Shown: positions 12,828 through 25,395, counted from the first letter of the stretch. The stretch: 64,000 nucleotides of DNA from Bidens hawaiensis (GCA_021521415.1 JAIQDT010005009.1:47501-111500), one strand, 5' to 3'. Translations and numbers: made by a program. The notes: a model not told the origin generated them from the letters alone.

Positions 12828-12917
12828 TGTTTGGCGTTCCGGTTATTGGTCTTGAGCCAGAATTCCAGCTTCTTGTTAATCACCTATTGCCTCATATTAC
12901 TTCTCACAAATTGGCAG
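12828..12917 (+). pseudogene. Exon-like block of an unidentified captured host gene
   Basis: Thirty codons with protein-like composition (FGVPVIGLEPEFQLLVNHLL, then PHITSHKLA) sit exactly between a CTTGCAG acceptor and a GTAAGG donor. Codons and splice context look like a real plant exon. The family is not recognised. It lies in the 5.1-kb segment trapped inside element B, so at best it is a fragment of a gene copied from elsewhere. Confidence 0.45.
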
Positions 12918-14875
12918 TAAGGAAGCCATAATCTTTTAACCAGGGGTCCGCATAGAAAGATCAGTTGGGTCTAATAGGTAATTAACTTCAACTGTATAAT
13001 TTGACATTTCATAAAAAAAAAACCTTAATTGTCTAATCGTTATATAATGTATTGCATTTTTAAAAGGTAATTTTTAAAAATATAAAAGTTATTACAAATA
13101 TGTATTGAATTTGGCATTGATTGGTCTCTGTGTCCCAAATAATGAAAATGGCATTGACATAATTTCGTATACAAATCTGAATATGAATGCTGCCATTTCC
13201 TTGTCGTCATGGTTTTCAATTTTATAGCATGTCTAATTGATATCACTTTGCTTTTCATGTAAGGGTGAGGTCATTGAACCCGTAGGAATGGACGTTGGTG
13301 ATCCAGGTATGTTTAAATTGCCTACAAGTTAAGGTGTGTTGATAGTTAAAACTGTTTTAACTTTTAGTTGTTTAATAAAAAAAACGGTGGTTGTAAACGT
13401 TTTGTATCAACTATTTGGTTAGATACTAAATAAAGAAAAAGTAAATAAATAGTTAAAACTGTTTCAACTTTGAGTTGTTTAATTAATTATATCACGCTTT
13501 CAGAAAAAAAAAAAGAAAAATTATGTAAGTTATGTGACTTGGACTTATTGGTCTTTGGTTAAATTAAAGGTCCACCACACGTATAACAACTGCCTTGCAG
13601 AGTTTTAGCGGAGCCGCTTCCTCACCGTCTTCGTTGGCGGCCGGAAATGTGTAGCGGACCGAAACTAACCTGTACACTATGGGTTGGTCTGGATTCGGGA
13701 AAAATCGGGTCAGTTCTTCGGTATAATTGACTAAATTAGTAACTTATTAATCGGTTGTACGAACTGGGTGGCAATATATTTATAGTATATAAGGGTTAGA
13801 TGACATGTCATAACGGGTCATAATAAATGCTTCTATTCTGATTTGGACTTAACAACTTATTTTGATTTGATTTTTCACCACATGTTTATGTATTAGTCTT
13901 TGTTCGACGCCCACTGGGATTTCGAGCTTTAAAAATTTTAGATTTTAAGAAGTTTTTGTTTGACCCGCATTTACCATTATGACCATTTCGAGTTTGTGGT
14001 TTCTAAAATGGTAAATTTTTTTGTGTGAGATATAACGTGTGCCCCATCATAGTACACTTTCTTCATTACATGTTAGTATGTTCCTCAAACTAACCTTATA
14101 TTGTGAGATGGTTTTCATAGAGATATAGATGCAGCAACAAGAAACAAAAATTATGAAAGGATGCTGAATGAAGTCCAGTAACAATGAACATACATTTTGT
14201 AACTAACACTAGAAAAATGGAGATCTTTTGCAATCAATCATGCCATCATGTGGTTGAAGTATAAACTTTCCATCTTTTGTAAACACTTACCTGAATCTTT
14301 TGTAACGTGGGTTGGGAATGTGTAGTGAATATTATACACGATTTCTTTTGAAAATGCATATAAACAACTATTAGATGTTATTATAGTCATATTATACATG
14401 GTTTCTTTTTAAGTTATTTTAAGTTATGCATGAGTTGCTTCTTATTAAAATTCCATTTTATGTCATTAAGATATTTTTGGATTTCTTTCATATACACAAT
14501 TTGTGTACATATATAATAAAACCGTTAAACTTCACACCCACTAAATCATATATGATTAACGTAGGGGCCCCAATAGTGGATAGAATTAACGTACTAGACA
14601 ATCACTACACCTATTTTTGGAATAGGATAGACGTAATAAAATGTTTAAAACCATGAATGAGTTAAGCGGGTGATACACAACAAAAATGAATCTAACATCA
14701 GTTGGGATCCCGCATCCCTCATATTAATACTAAAACAACTCTCATAATTTGCAAGATTTTGGAAACCACACACACGCTTAATCTCACTTTGGCGTCGGTC
14801 TCTTCACCTGTGTCGTTTTAACTTCTCTCCATGATTTCTTATGCCTGGTCCATTTACAAGAAAATAAATTGACAG

Positions 14876-15030
14876 GCTGCTGAAGTACAAACGGGTAGAA
14901 CCCGACTGCTGTGAAGTAATTCAAAAGCATGCAAAAAAAGTCAAACCGGAGACCAAGCCTGTAAATGTCACAGCTAAGAATCTGTTCATTGTTCCCATTT
15001 GCTACCTTGCCTCAAACTTTGAGATCTGAT
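14876..15030 (+). pseudogene. Exon-like terminal block of an unidentified captured host gene
   Basis: After a TTGACAG acceptor, an open stretch of about 50 codons (LLKYKRVEPDCCEVIQKHAK, then KVKPETKPVN and further) runs to a TGA. The lysine-rich composition is unlike the AT-driven frames around it. It may be the last exon of the same unknown gene as the block at 12828-12917. No family is recognised. Confidence 0.4.
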
Positions 15031-15289
15031 TTAGGCTTACATTGCGACCTTTACCAACTTGTATATATACTCGTGGTATGTTACATGTAATATGTCCTCT
15101 TCACAATGTAGTATTATATCCTACAACAAGATAAACAGTTCATAAAAAGAAGCTAAATTATGAGAATAACAGAAACATAGAAACGTCTCCACTCTCAATC
15201 AATCGTGTCCGTTACAAAATATAAACTTGTAATCTGAAGAAACACTAGGTGAACCCACAGGTAGATTATAGATAATCTGGGGGTTAAGT

Positions 15290-15956
15290 AATGTTTCCCA
15301 CGAGGATGAGGTCCAGCAGAGAAGGTTGTTCTTCTGGAGACCTGCAAAACAGACACCGTAAGCTCGTCACTGAGAAGGGGGGGGGTTCCTCCTTGTGACC
15401 ACCCTCCGGCGTGAGAATCAGACTAGATTGCTCTGAATATAAGTGTATATTAAGAGATTGCTAGATAAGATTGAGATATCAGATGATGTCCTTACCATTC
15501 CAAGGTGTTGGAGTATTTATAGCCGAAGGTAGGTTTCCTAGAAGGTACAGCCGGCTGAATAGTATTCCTGTTCCGCCAACAGTGGACTACGCACAGGCCA
15601 TGCTGGTTGGTGGATAGGCTACGGCCAACAGTAAAGGTCGGCTGTATACTGTTCCTTTACTGCCGGCTACGCACTGTTTCACCAACTGTAGGCTGCGCAT
15701 ATCCCATCGTAAGGGTTGGTGAGTAGGCATCGGCTAATAGTGACAAACAGTACTAGAGGGTGCTCCTACTCGTATTGTTGTCGGTGAGCTGTCACCCTGT
15801 GATTGGTTCATGGGCTGCTCTGGTCAAATTGTCTGTTCCGCCCATACCTTAGTAGGTATAGTACGAAAGACCTTCCAGAAGCATACGGACTGGCTCATTT
15901 AGGCGGGAGTATTCCCGCCTTGCTCATTCCTTCATGTGACTACTGAAGTGGCTAAT
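15290..15956 (-). repeat. LTR-like promoter fragment of another element
   Basis: On the minus strand this holds a GC-richer segment with repeated GGCTACGCAC/GCCGGCTG words, then a TATA box (CTATAAATACTCC, plus about 15510-15522), then a leader-like sequence with CGCCGGAGGGTGGTCAC. This looks like the U3-R-U5 plan of a plant LTR. No partner repeat occurs in the window. It abuts the internal LTR of B, so it is probably part of the flank captured with it. Confidence 0.45.
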
Positions 15957-18900
15957 TGTAACACCCCGTAACCGCAGCGGAAACGTACACGGGATGCAAC
16001 AGACACATCTGATATCAACAGCATTGCTTATAAAGAAAATACCACTACATTAATTTATAACATATTACATTGTTGCGAGTTGCGTTACTGTCTAGGTGTT
16101 ACACACATATATTACCAATAAGACATTAATAAATTCATTACAAAACATAGAGCAGCAAGCTTCCAACAGGTAGCACAGATAGTTAAGCACATATCAATCA
16201 TTCCAACTTGGGCATACCTAGAAAACATGTAAAGAAAACGGGTCAACTACGAATAGTTGGTGAGTTTCACTAATTTAAATAAACACTGACAAATCATTTT
16301 AATAATCATTTATTAACAATATAATCATGCTGGGAACTATGTTACCCCAGAACATTTCCATTAACTTTCTGGGAACTATGTTACCCCAGAACAATACTAA
16401 CCCCTGGGAACTATGTTACCCCAGAACAATAAATACCCCTGGGAACTATGTTACCCCAGAACAATAATAACCCCTGGGAACTATGTTACCCCAGAACAAT
16501 AATAACCCCTGGGAACTATGTTACCCCAGAACAACAATAACCCCTGGGAACTATGTTACCCCAGAACAATAATAACCCCTGGGAACTATGTTACCCCAGA
16601 ACAATAATAACCCCTGGGAACTACGTTACCCCAGAACAATAATAACCCCTGGGAACTATGTTACCCCAGAACAATAACACATGATAAACATTTTATATAT
16701 TCTGTGCATCAGATCATATATATATAAATGTACAAGTATTTCCATACGATCGGTATGTACTTAAATCCTTTAAATAAGACATGTTTTCCGCCCCGGGAAA
16801 ATATAATTAAAACAATACATTAAAAGGGGCTCGTGAAAACTCACCTTTTGTGAGTCGGTGAGTAATACAAGGAACAGCTACGTGCCTGGATCTGTAATAT
16901 AATATCTAGTCGTTACTATATAATTCCGATAACTTAAATACGTATCAATCGGTACATCTGGGAACATTGTTAACCCAGTACTGTACTCGATTCGGGGACT
17001 ATGTTAACCCCGTGACACTTCTAAGGACTCAGATTGTGACATTGCTTAGAGTTTGACAGTCAATTTAGTTAAGGTGATGAAATTATAGCTCGGTTTGACA
17101 CCCCGTTTGGCCGTGGGCCCGTTTCCGGTATTTCGGTGCCGGAAACGGTAAAATCGGGTAAAATTACCCAAATCATCCGAATTATTTTCGGATGATTTAT
17201 TTTTACTTAATTTACTTAGATTTATGAAATAGTCCATTTTTAGAGTTTTCATGTACCAGTCAGCTCGCTTATGCGAACTTTGCCGGTTTACACGTTTTAA
17301 GCTTTAAAAACTTGTTTTTATGTTCTTTTTAGCACAAATAATTACCCGATTAGTCTCGGGTCTTGAAATTTTGCACAAAACTTAATTTGACAGTAAGGAA
17401 TTTTTGTAAAAATTTTCCAGATTTATTTTCTTATATTTACATTTATTTATCTATTTTTAAATCACATTAAAATACTAAATATATCAAAAATACCAAAACA
17501 CTTTAGAAAAATCCCAAATTTTTCTGGAATGATCCTTGTCATCCTCATAACTTTCTGGAATTTTTCCAGATTTATTTTCCTATATTTACATTTATTTATC
17601 TATTTTTAAATCTTATTAAAACACTAAATATATCAAAAATACCAAAACACTTTGAAAAATCCCAAATTTTTCTGGGATGATCTCTATCATCCTCATAACT
17701 TTCTGGAATTTTTCCAGAATTTAAAACTTATTTTTCAAGCCATTTTCACCCAAAACCGAGCTAGAAAGCCCTAAAACTCGTTTCACCGAAAAGCCTACTT
17801 AGACTTTTCTAACTGAGCTCAAATTTTGTGGGTGACTTTTATATGTTATAAAAAGCTTATATTAAATTTTCCGGAATATTTCATCATGTTTTGCTATTTT
17901 TCACTATTTTTGGCCAAAACCGAGCATTAAATTCACCAAATATTCATCTTTTATCCAAAAATTACCAAAAATTCACAGATCTCATATTATCATGTGTAGA
18001 TCATCTCTGTGAAATTTCGTGACCCAACTCTAAGCACACAACAATCTGTCCATAATTCATATACACACGAAAACCGAACTATTTTGTGTTTTCTAGCTTT
18101 AGATCGCAAGGATCTCGGTTTCTAGCCTTTGCTAGCCGCTAGATACAACACTTACAAGCACATCAACACCACACCAAGCAAGTTATACCCACAATCAAGC
18201 CATTTCTTTCCTAGTGTCGGTTAAAACATCAAAACAACGATTTTGACCGTAAAAATCCGTTCTCGACTCTTTTTACTCCTTTCTTGGACCAAGATCCCTT
18301 GTATAACATGTATACATCTCTTGATCATGCAAGAGTCGGTTTCATCTCGGGTTTTCACCCGTCTTTCACATGAAAACTCATTTTCACAAGATTTTAACCG
18401 TAAAATTTCATTCTAAACTCTTTTAACTAATTACTTGGATCAAAATCCTTTGTATAACTTGTATACATCCTTTGATCACACGAGAATCGGTTTCATCTCG
18501 GGTTTTCACCCATTTTTCACATGAAACTTCCTTTTCTCAAGAATTATGAAATTAAAAACAAGATTTAAGCTTCAAAACAAGTGTTATACCTTCAAGTCTT
18601 TGGTAGAAATCAAGGAATTGGATGGATGTTTGAAGATTTGAAAGAGTTTGAGAGAGTTTTGGGAGAGAATTGTTGTAAAAAAAAATGAAATGTATAATGT
18701 GTGGGAAAGGGGTGGCCGGCCTAAGTGGTGGTGTGGGGGGGCCCACATCTCAAACCATGGCCACATATTTGGATTACACAATCAGGATAATGTTGTGGAT
18801 AATCTGGTTCAGTTCGTTTCTCGTTTAAACTCGTAATTCGGCTTAAAACGAGCATAAAATGGTCGTTTTTCGGGTTAACATAAAATTTATATAAAACTGA

Positions 18901-19333
18901 TTTAAAAACTTTAAAAACTTAACCCATGACATTAAAACATCATATTATTAATAATTACGCATCTTTTTCGGCTTGATTGATCGTCTCTTGCTTGATTTGG
19001 TGTTAAAGGTTTCGTTTAGCGTACCGACGTACCATTAAATCGAAATCCTTTTTCTGTGCTATAATTCACCTATCCCGAAGCATTCATACCTCGTAAACAT
19101 CACTAAACATTATATACTTCGTCTATAATGTAATTCCCGATTCGTTCGGGTTTCAATAATCGTTCATTGGTTAATTGTAATTCCAATACGATTCACTATA
19201 TACTCGAGTATGATTCGTACTGTGAATCATATATACTCGTATAAACGTACTATAACTCATATAATCAGTATTAAATAACACGTAAATAGTATATTCCGGC
19301 TAGGGTATACCTGGATTTGCCGGAATCGTTACA
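15957..19333 (-). repeat. Element B internal LTR (3377 bp), diverged
   Basis: It has the same ends (TGTAACACC ... GTTACA) as the outer LTRs but is structurally distinct. It lacks about 110 bp (present at 7807-7945 in the left LTR), has a tandem duplication of about 165 bp around 17400-17720 and carries 10 hairpin units. It sits directly after the polypurine tract of the intact gag-pol, so it is the natural 3' LTR of that copy. The 5 bases outside it (CTAAT) are not repeated beyond either outer LTR. Confidence 0.93.
16331..16672. repeat. Hairpin-unit array in internal LTR (10 units)
   Basis: Ten units of CTGGGAACTATG / TTACCCCAG with CC-rich spacers, against 8 in each outer LTR. Unit sequences are more alike here (mostly TATG), which suggests an independent expansion. 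Confidence 0.9.
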
Positions 19334-19343
19334 TTCTCCCCCC
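19334..19343 (-). other. Polypurine tract next to internal LTR
   Basis: GGGGGGAGAA on the minus strand, followed directly by the LTR start. The AAATTTCG/CGAAATTT palindrome lies just upstream (about 19355-19372). Confidence 0.88.
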
Positions 19344-19369
19344 GTTATAAAAATTTCGTCCTCGAAATT

Positions 19370-22300
19370 TTATGCGTCAACTACTTCCTTTTGAGGAAAT
19401 AGGTGGGGGTATTTCTTCCGAAATTCATCCTTTCGTTCCCAAGTAAATTCTGGGCCTCGTTGCGAATTCCATCTAACTTTGACCAACGAGATCTTATTGT
19501 GTCTAAGTTGCTTGATCTTACCGTCCACTATTTCGATGGGCTCCTCTACGAAGTTGAGCCTATCACTTATTTGAACACCCTCTAAGGGTAACACCGATGT
19601 CTCATCCGCCAGACATCTTTTCAAATTCGACACATGAAACACGTTATGAACTGCACTTAGTTCCTCAGGCAGTTCTAGTCGGTAAGCTACCGGACCGATC
19701 TTTGCAGTGATGTTGAATGGTCCAATGTATCTAGGGGCCAACTTCCCCGCCTTTCCAAACCTGACCACTCCTTTCCAGGGTGATACTTTCAAATATACCT
19801 TTTCACCCTTCTCAAATGACAACGGTTTTCGACGGGTATCGGCATAACTCTTCTGCCGATCCCGCGCGGCTTTCAGGTTGTTCTTAATTTCAAGAATCTT
19901 GCTGGTCGTCTCCTGGACCAGATCCGATCTAATGACCTGCGGGTCACCCACTTCAGACCAGCAAAGTGGTGATCGGCACTTCCGCCCATACAATGCTTCA
20001 TAAGGTGCTGCCTTTATACTGCTATGGTAACTGTTATTATAGGAAAATTCAACGAGTGGGAGATGTTGATCCCAATTTCCCTTAAAGTCCAGTACGCAGG
20101 CACGAAGCAAATCCTCCAAAGTTTGAATGGTCCTCTCAGACTGACCATCGGTCTGAGGGTGGTAAGCTGTGCTTAGGTCAATACGTGTTCCCAATGCTTC
20201 TTGGACAGCTTGCCAAAGTTTGGAGGTGAAATGGCTATCCCTATCGGAGATGATTGAGATGGGGATGCCATGACGAGACACTATTTCATTTATATAAATT
20301 TGCGCAAGTCTCTCGGTGTTATAATTATTTCTAATCGGAATAAAATGTGCCGATTTGGTTAATCGATCCACGATTACCCAAATTGCATCTTGTCCCCGGG
20401 ATGTCTTAGGGAGGTGTGTCACGAAATCCATCGTGATTTGCTCCCATTTCCATTCGGGAATTTCCGGTTGTTGTAACATTCCCGAGGGTTTCTGGTGCTC
20501 CGCCTTAACTCTCGCACACGTCGTACACTTGCCGACGTATGTGGCTATATCCTTTTTCATACCTGGCCACCAGTAAAATTCTTTCACATCCTTGTACATT
20601 TTATCTGATCCCGGATGTATGGAATATTTTGATTTATGTGCTTCGTCCATGATCAATTTACGAAGGTCGTGGAGGGTCGGAATCCAAATCCGATTTTTGA
20701 AATAGAGAATTTCGTCCACACACTGTTCGAAATTCTTCTCGTTACCGTAAAGTCCCTCTTTTTCCAATTGTTCCTCTTTCAACGCCTCGCGTTGAGCGAC
20801 TCGAATCAAATCCGAAAGGCTCGACTGGACTATCATCCCCAGCGCTCGCACTCGCAATGGCTTAACCCGATCCTTCCTACTCAAGGCATCAGCTACGACG
20901 TTAGCCTTGCCGGGGTGATAACGGATGTCACAGTCATAGTCGCTTAATAATTCGACCCATCTTCGTTGTCTCATATTCAGTTCTTTCTGATCGAATATAT
21001 GTTGCAAACTTTTATGATCGGTGAAGATGGTGCACTTTGTACCGTAGAGATAATGTCTCCAGATTTTAAGTGCGAAGATAACTGCTCCATGTTCTAAGTC
21101 ATGAGTAGTGTAATTTTTCTCGTGAACTTTTAATTGTCGAGAAGCATAGGCTATAACCTTACTATTTTGCATCAATACGCATCCTAACCCTCTCCGGGAT
21201 GCGTCACAATACACGACAAAACCATCGTCTCCGTCGGGGAGACTTAAGATTGGCGCTTGGCACAATCTTTGTTTTAGCGTTTGAAACGCCGTTTCCTGCT
21301 CTTCACCCCATTCATACTTCCGATCCTTTTGAGTCAAGAGGGTTAAAGGTTGGGCGATGCTGGAAAAGTTCTCTATAAATCGACGATAGTATCCAGCTAA
21401 GCCTAAGAATTGGCGGATTTCCTTTAGAGATTTAGGCGCTTGCCAATTCTTAATTGCTTCAACCTTACTCGGATCAACGTGTATTCCTTGGTGGTTTATA
21501 ACGTGACCGAGGAATTGCACCTCTTGTAACCAGAAGTTACACTTGGAGAATTTTGCATATAACTTCTCCTGATCCAGGAGCTCTAAAACTAACTTTAAGT
21601 GTTGCTCGTGCTCTTCTTTACTCTTCGAGTATATCAAAATATCGTCAATAAATACAATGACGAATTTGTCGAGATAGGGTTTACAGACTCGATTCATGAG
21701 ATCCATGAATACTGCTGGCGCATTTGTTAGCCCAAAAGGCATAACTAAGAACTCGTAATGGCCGTAGCGAGTCCGGAATGCGGTTTTTGGGATATCCTCC
21801 TCCTGGATTCTAACCTGATGGTATCCCGATCTAAGATCTATTTTTGAAAAGTAGCTCGCACCTTGTAGTTGGTCGAACAGATCATCGATTCGGGGGAGAG
21901 GATACCTATTTTTTATTGTCAACTTGTTCAATTCCCTGTAATCAATGCACATTCTAAGGCTCCCGTCCTTCTTTTTCACGAATAGAACAGGTGCACCCCA
22001 CGGGGAATAACTGGGACGTATAAATCCTTTATCCAACAATTCCTGCAACTGGTTGGATAATTCTTGCATCTCGGATGGTGCAAGTCGGTAGGGCGCCTTA
22101 GCAACAGGGCCAGCTTGAGGTAACAGATCGATTCTGAATTCGACCTGTCGGGTTGGCGGTAATCCAGGAAGTTCCTCTGGAAAAACTTGTGGAAATTCGC
22201 GTACCACGGGAATATCGTCCACCCGTTTTTCCTCAGAATCAGCGGCCGTCAGGCTCGCTAGATACGCCACACATCCCTGACGTATATATTTTAACACCTT

Positions 22301-24076
22301 GAGGTGGGATATAAATGGTATCATGGTGCCGGATTTTTCTCCCTGCACTAATACCTCCTCGTCATCCGACCCCCGGATCTTGATGATTTTCTTTTCACAG
22401 TTTATTTCTACCCTGTTACGTGCCAACCAATCCATTCCCACTATCACGTCAAAACTACCCAATTCTACCGGTAACAAGTCAATCAGAAAGGATTGTTCGT
22501 TCAGAATAAAAGGGCAATTCCGAACTATCCGATTAACTATCATGGTTTTACCGTTAGCGACTTCTACGGTGTAAGGTTCTATGGTTTCACCAATAGGAAG
22601 GTTTGCTATCGAAAGGAATCTAACGGAGACAAAACTTCTATCGGCGCCTGTATCAAATAATACAGAAGCGTAATGATCAGAGACGAGGAAGGTACCTGTC
22701 ACTACGCTGGGGTCCTGGCGTGCCTCGTTCGCCCCCATCACGAATGCTCGGCCTCGCGCCGGATTGGACGACGATGCCTGACCCGTGAGTTGTCTCCCGT
22801 TTCCTCCCTGGTTCAGTTTCGGGCAGTTCCTTTTGAAGTGATCCGTGCTGCCGCATTCGTAGCAAGCACGGCTAGTGGTCACCATCTGGTTTCCTTGCGG
22901 GTTCTGCTGTCGGGCTGGTTGAGTTCTAAATGGTTGCGCACGAATAGGTTGCGGTTGTCGGTTCAGGTTGTTCAGATTTGTCTTACAATTTGGTGCGTAG
23001 TGTCCAATCCTGCCACACCGGTGGCACACCACCTCTTTGCACACGCCACCATGGTGGTAACCACATTTCCCGCACTTAGGAAATGTTCCCTTCTGCGGTT
23101 CTTGCCTCCCGCCCGAACTAGTCATGGCATAGCTCTGGGCAGCGGGTCTAGCTCGTTTGCTTTGCTGTTTTTCCTGGATCCTATGGTCATGTGTACCCCG
23201 TTTTCCCCCAGCGGATTCTCCTGTCACCTTTAGTGATCCGCTCCGTAAGAAATCATACGTGACAATGCCAGCCTGTGTCACTGCACTTTCATACGTCTGG
23301 TGTCCCCCCGCGTTAACTATACTCCTCACTACTGGAGTAAGTCCCCAAATATAACGTTCCACCCTCTTCGACTCTGGGGTGACCAACCACGGTACTAATC
23401 GTGACAGTTCATTAAACCGGTTGGTATAACCCAAGTGGTCCGCCCCCTTCATCTCCAGATTCCACAACTCATTTTCCAGTTTCTGCAATTCATTCTTTGG
23501 GCAGAAATGTTCCAACACAAGAGCCTTAAGCTCCGTCCAGGTCATGTGGTTTGTCGCCGCCTGACCTCGAGTCTGTACTATGGTGTTCCACCATGTCAAG
23601 GCATGGTCTGTGAATGTACAGGTGGCGTACTTAACGATACAATCCTCGGGACAGTTGCTGATATTCACCATTGATTCTATTTTCTCTATCCATTTAACTA
23701 ACCCATTCGGTCCTTCAGACCCGCTAAACTCTAATGGCTTGCACAACATAAAGTCCTTGATCGAACATCCCCTAGATGCACGAATCGGTTCAGTACGGTT
23801 CGTCTCTACCGTAGGTATAGGGCCATTACTGTCTGTAACGACCACCCTAGGCGGTGCGTCATTACTCGGAATCGTGTTATCATTCCTTGGGGGATTAGCA
23901 TTTTGTTCCCCGTCATTATTTATGGGCGTTTGATTGCTCGGAGGGGTTGGATTGGTCGAGTTGTTAATACTGGCGGCTATGCGCGATACTATATCCGGTA
24001 TCGCCGCCTCCAACTGTTGAGCAATCAAACGGCTCACATCTACTTCCGATATTTTCGTTGATCGTTTCGGTGCCAT
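19370..24076 (-). CDS. gag-pol: Intact Gag-Pol polyprotein of element B (1568 aa)
   Basis: Complete uninterrupted polyprotein of a chromovirus. I chose the start at 24076 (MAPKRSTK); the frame is open 13 codons further up, but those codons are hydrophobic and unlike a gag start. Domains by residue: gag core 105-240; zinc knuckles [14 protein letters not shown] (351-364) and [14 protein letters not shown] (405-418); protease DTG (475-477); reverse transcriptase 630-810 with FIDD (809-812); RNase H with the YCDAS aspartate (958) and DALSRK; integrase HHCC (cysteines 1184, 1187) and D1217, D about 1278, E1315 of the catalytic triad; RYIGPF (1449-1454); C-terminal chromodomain-like block to FRKKYPHLF (about 1495-1550). 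All key residues I checked are present. The motifs resemble the Tekay/Del lineage, whose chromodomain guides integration into heterochromatin. An intact 4.7-kb frame argues for recent activity. Confidence 0.96.
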   Translation of the reverse strand: MAPKRSTKISEVDVSRLIAQQLEAAIPDIVSRIAASINNSTNPTPPSNQTPINNDGEQNANPPRNDNTIPSNDAPPRVVVTDSNGPIPTVETNRTEPIRASRGCSIKDFMLCKPLEFSGSEGPNGLVKWIEKIESMVNISNCPEDCIVKYATCTFTDHALTWWNTIVQTRGQAATNHMTWTELKALVLEHFCPKNELQKLENELWNLEMKGADHLGYTNRFNELSRLVPWLVTPESKRVERYIWGLTPVVRSIVNAGGHQTYESAVTQAGIVTYDFLRSGSLKVTGESAGGKRGTHDHRIQEKQQSKRARPAAQSYAMTSSGGRQEPQKGTFPKCGKCGYHHGGVCKEVVCHRCGRIGHYAPNCKTNLNNLNRQPQPIRAQPFRTQPARQQNPQGNQMVTTSRACYECGSTDHFKRNCPKLNQGGNGRQLTGQASSSNPARGRAFVMGANEARQDPSVVTGTFLVSDHYASVLFDTGADRSFVSVRFLSIANLPIGETIEPYTVEVANGKTMIVNRIVRNCPFILNEQSFLIDLLPVELGSFDVIVGMDWLARNRVEINCEKKIIKIRGSDDEEVLVQGEKSGTMIPFISHLKVLKYIRQGCVAYLASLTAADSEEKRVDDIPVVREFPQVFPEELPGLPPTRQVEFRIDLLPQAGPVAKAPYRLAPSEMQELSNQLQELLDKGFIRPSYSPWGAPVLFVKKKDGSLRMCIDYRELNKLTIKNRYPLPRIDDLFDQLQGASYFSKIDLRSGYHQVRIQEEDIPKTAFRTRYGHYEFLVMPFGLTNAPAVFMDLMNRVCKPYLDKFVIVFIDDILIYSKSKEEHEQHLKLVLELLDQEKLYAKFSKCNFWLQEVQFLGHVINHQGIHVDPSKVEAIKNWQAPKSLKEIRQFLGLAGYYRRFIENFSSIAQPLTLLTQKDRKYEWGEEQETAFQTLKQRLCQAPILSLPDGDDGFVVYCDASRRGLGCVLMQNSKVIAYASRQLKVHEKNYTTHDLEHGAVIFALKIWRHYLYGTKCTIFTDHKSLQHIFDQKELNMRQRRWVELLSDYDCDIRYHPGKANVVADALSRKDRVKPLRVRALGMIVQSSLSDLIRVAQREALKEEQLEKEGLYGNEKNFEQCVDEILYFKNRIWIPTLHDLRKLIMDEAHKSKYSIHPGSDKMYKDVKEFYWWPGMKKDIATYVGKCTTCARVKAEHQKPSGMLQQPEIPEWKWEQITMDFVTHLPKTSRGQDAIWVIVDRLTKSAHFIPIRNNYNTERLAQIYINEIVSRHGIPISIISDRDSHFTSKLWQAVQEALGTRIDLSTAYHPQTDGQSERTIQTLEDLLRACVLDFKGNWDQHLPLVEFSYNNSYHSSIKAAPYEALYGRKCRSPLCWSEVGDPQVIRSDLVQETTSKILEIKNNLKAARDRQKSYADTRRKPLSFEKGEKVYLKVSPWKGVVRFGKAGKLAPRYIGPFNITAKIGPVAYRLELPEELSAVHNVFHVSNLKRCLADETSVLPLEGVQISDRLNFVEEPIEIVDGKIKQLRHNKISLVKVRWNSQRGPEFTWERKDEFRKKYPHLFPQKEVVDA

Positions 24077-24449
24077 TCTACACAACATCAAGAAAATACA
24101 TATAATCAATACCATCTCGAATCATAAAACACAATACATATTTCATTCATTAGTAAACATTGATACATATTACACAAACATCGGTTTACATACTTTCCAG
24201 TCAAGATTACATAACTAAGTTTTAATACAAGGGCCCTATGTCGGCATCATCTCGACATAACCCGTAAAGGGGTCAGTGCTTGAATGATACCCAAAAGTAT
24301 CTATAATGACATGCCCCAAAAGAGACCCACCCTAGGGGCCAGTGGTTGTATCATAACTAAACAAGATTCACTCCATGTTAGTATCACCACTAACTACTTA
24401 CACAGAGTATCAAAAAAATGGTCCCTGTCTATCCCCAAACCCAATACAA
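24077..24449. other. Spacer between upstream ORF and gag of element B
   Basis: No open frame or recognised signal. It forms the leader just before the gag start on the minus strand. Confidence 0.5.
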
Positions 24450-25049
24450 CTAAACATAGTGGTAAACCAACCCCACCAACATCGCCACCAACACCACTAA
24501 CACCGCCATCATAACCCGAACCCGACTCTCCATCCGGTCAAGCATCCATTGGGAGTATGAGCACTCCCTCTTCAGTTGGGCAATTGCATACTGATGATCC
24601 AGTATGCAATCACCCAAGTACATTCTCCTTTGGACTCCCACCGTCAAGGCGGCGGAGTGCTCGTTCACCTGTTCGGTGAGCGTTCGGAGCCAGGCCGCGG
24701 CATCCCGTTCCTGCCTCGGGAGACCCCACACCGGTAGAGTCGCAGGCTCGGGACGAGAGCTGGAGGACTCGCCCCTACGAGTAGCAGGACTGGGTGGGGG
24801 CGAGATAGGTTGGACCGGTGGAATACTGATCCGCGCCGTGAGGCGGGGTCCGAATCCAGGGGGTGCAGGAGCGACCTGTGGTGCGGGTGGGGTCGGGGAT
24901 CTGGCCATCCTAGCTGAGGAGGACTGGCCGGAATTCCTCAAGCTAGCCTCGGAAGGCTCGGTGCTGGATGCTACAAGAGGGCTCCCGGAGTCCCCGGAGC
25001 TGACCTCCTCCGGGTCCTCCTCGAACGACACACTGGGGGTTCTTGACAT
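24450..25049 (-). CDS. 199-aa upstream ORF with C-terminal membrane segment
   Basis: Lies on the gag-pol strand between the primer site and gag, 373 bp before the gag start. The start at 25049 (MSRTPSVSFEED) is preferred over an upstream ATG in the same frame. Residues 1-110 are Ser/Pro/Glu-rich and probably disordered. 110-175 is a helical, charged region with Arg/Gln/Leu spacing (WLRTLTEQVNEHSAAL, QYAIAQLKRECSYSQWMLDR). The last 22 or so residues are a hydrophobic segment (MMAVLVVLVAMLVGLVYHYV), like a tail-anchored membrane protein. GC content and codon use are higher than in the flanks. I do not recognise a family. It is not positioned like an envelope gene, which would follow pol. It could be a small accessory protein, or a leader ORF affecting gag translation. 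Confidence 0.7.
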   Translation of the reverse strand: MSRTPSVSFEEDPEEVSSGDSGSPLVASSTEPSEASLRNSGQSSSARMARSPTPPAPQVAPAPPGFGPRLTARISIPPVQPISPPPSPATRRGESSSSRPEPATLPVWGLPRQERDAAAWLRTLTEQVNEHSAALTVGVQRRMYLGDCILDHQYAIAQLKRECSYSQWMLDRMESRVRVMMAVLVVLVAMLVGLVYHYV

Positions 25050-25395
25050 ATTACCTGCACACAAGTTAACAAACATATAGTTCTTTCCATAGTGTAAATC
25101 ATAATCAAATTAATATGCACTTACTTATACAACTTGACCACATAACAATATTATCACATATTTGCACGTATGTTGCCAATTTTACCTATTAAATTCCCCC
25201 GTGACTTTCCCTGAATTCCCTCGTGCAGACAAGTCTGTTATTATGTTCCGGACCATAATAACCCACTTGTCCATCCAAGTTCATCCCGATCTCGTCACAA
25301 TGTATATTTAGTTGATATTCAGATCCTATAATACTTGAGCTACTGGTTATATTTTAGGTATCTTTTAAAGACATCCTAATTCTTTATAACCAATG

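Larger units (their letters stand above)
10865..15956. other. 5.1-kb non-B DNA inside element B, exon-like pieces
   Basis: This stretch matches neither the LTRs nor gag-pol of B and lies between the truncated pol and the internal LTR. On the plus strand several short open blocks sit between good splice-like sites in AT-rich intron-like DNA. The clearest are 12828-12917 (after TTGCAG, before GTAAGG; LFGVPVIGLEPEFQ...), 11674-11752 (after TTGCAG, before GTAAAT), 12622-12711 (after TTTGCAG, before GTGAGT), 13262-13306 (EVIEPVGMDVGDP) and about 14876-15030 (after GACAG; CCEVIQKHAKKVKPETKP, ending in a stop). The first bases (10866-10930) read [18 protein letters not shown] do not recognise the gene. 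It looks like captured host gene sequence with introns, but each block alone could be chance. Confidence 0.5.

Noticed and set aside
22673..23233. 186-codon plus-strand open frame
   Set aside because: It is the reverse shadow of the gag region of element B, where GC-richer coding sequence keeps the opposite frame open.
24604..25080. 158-codon plus-strand open frame
   Set aside because: Shadow of the minus-strand upstream ORF (24450-25049). It lacks the membrane segment and coherent composition, and it runs against the element.
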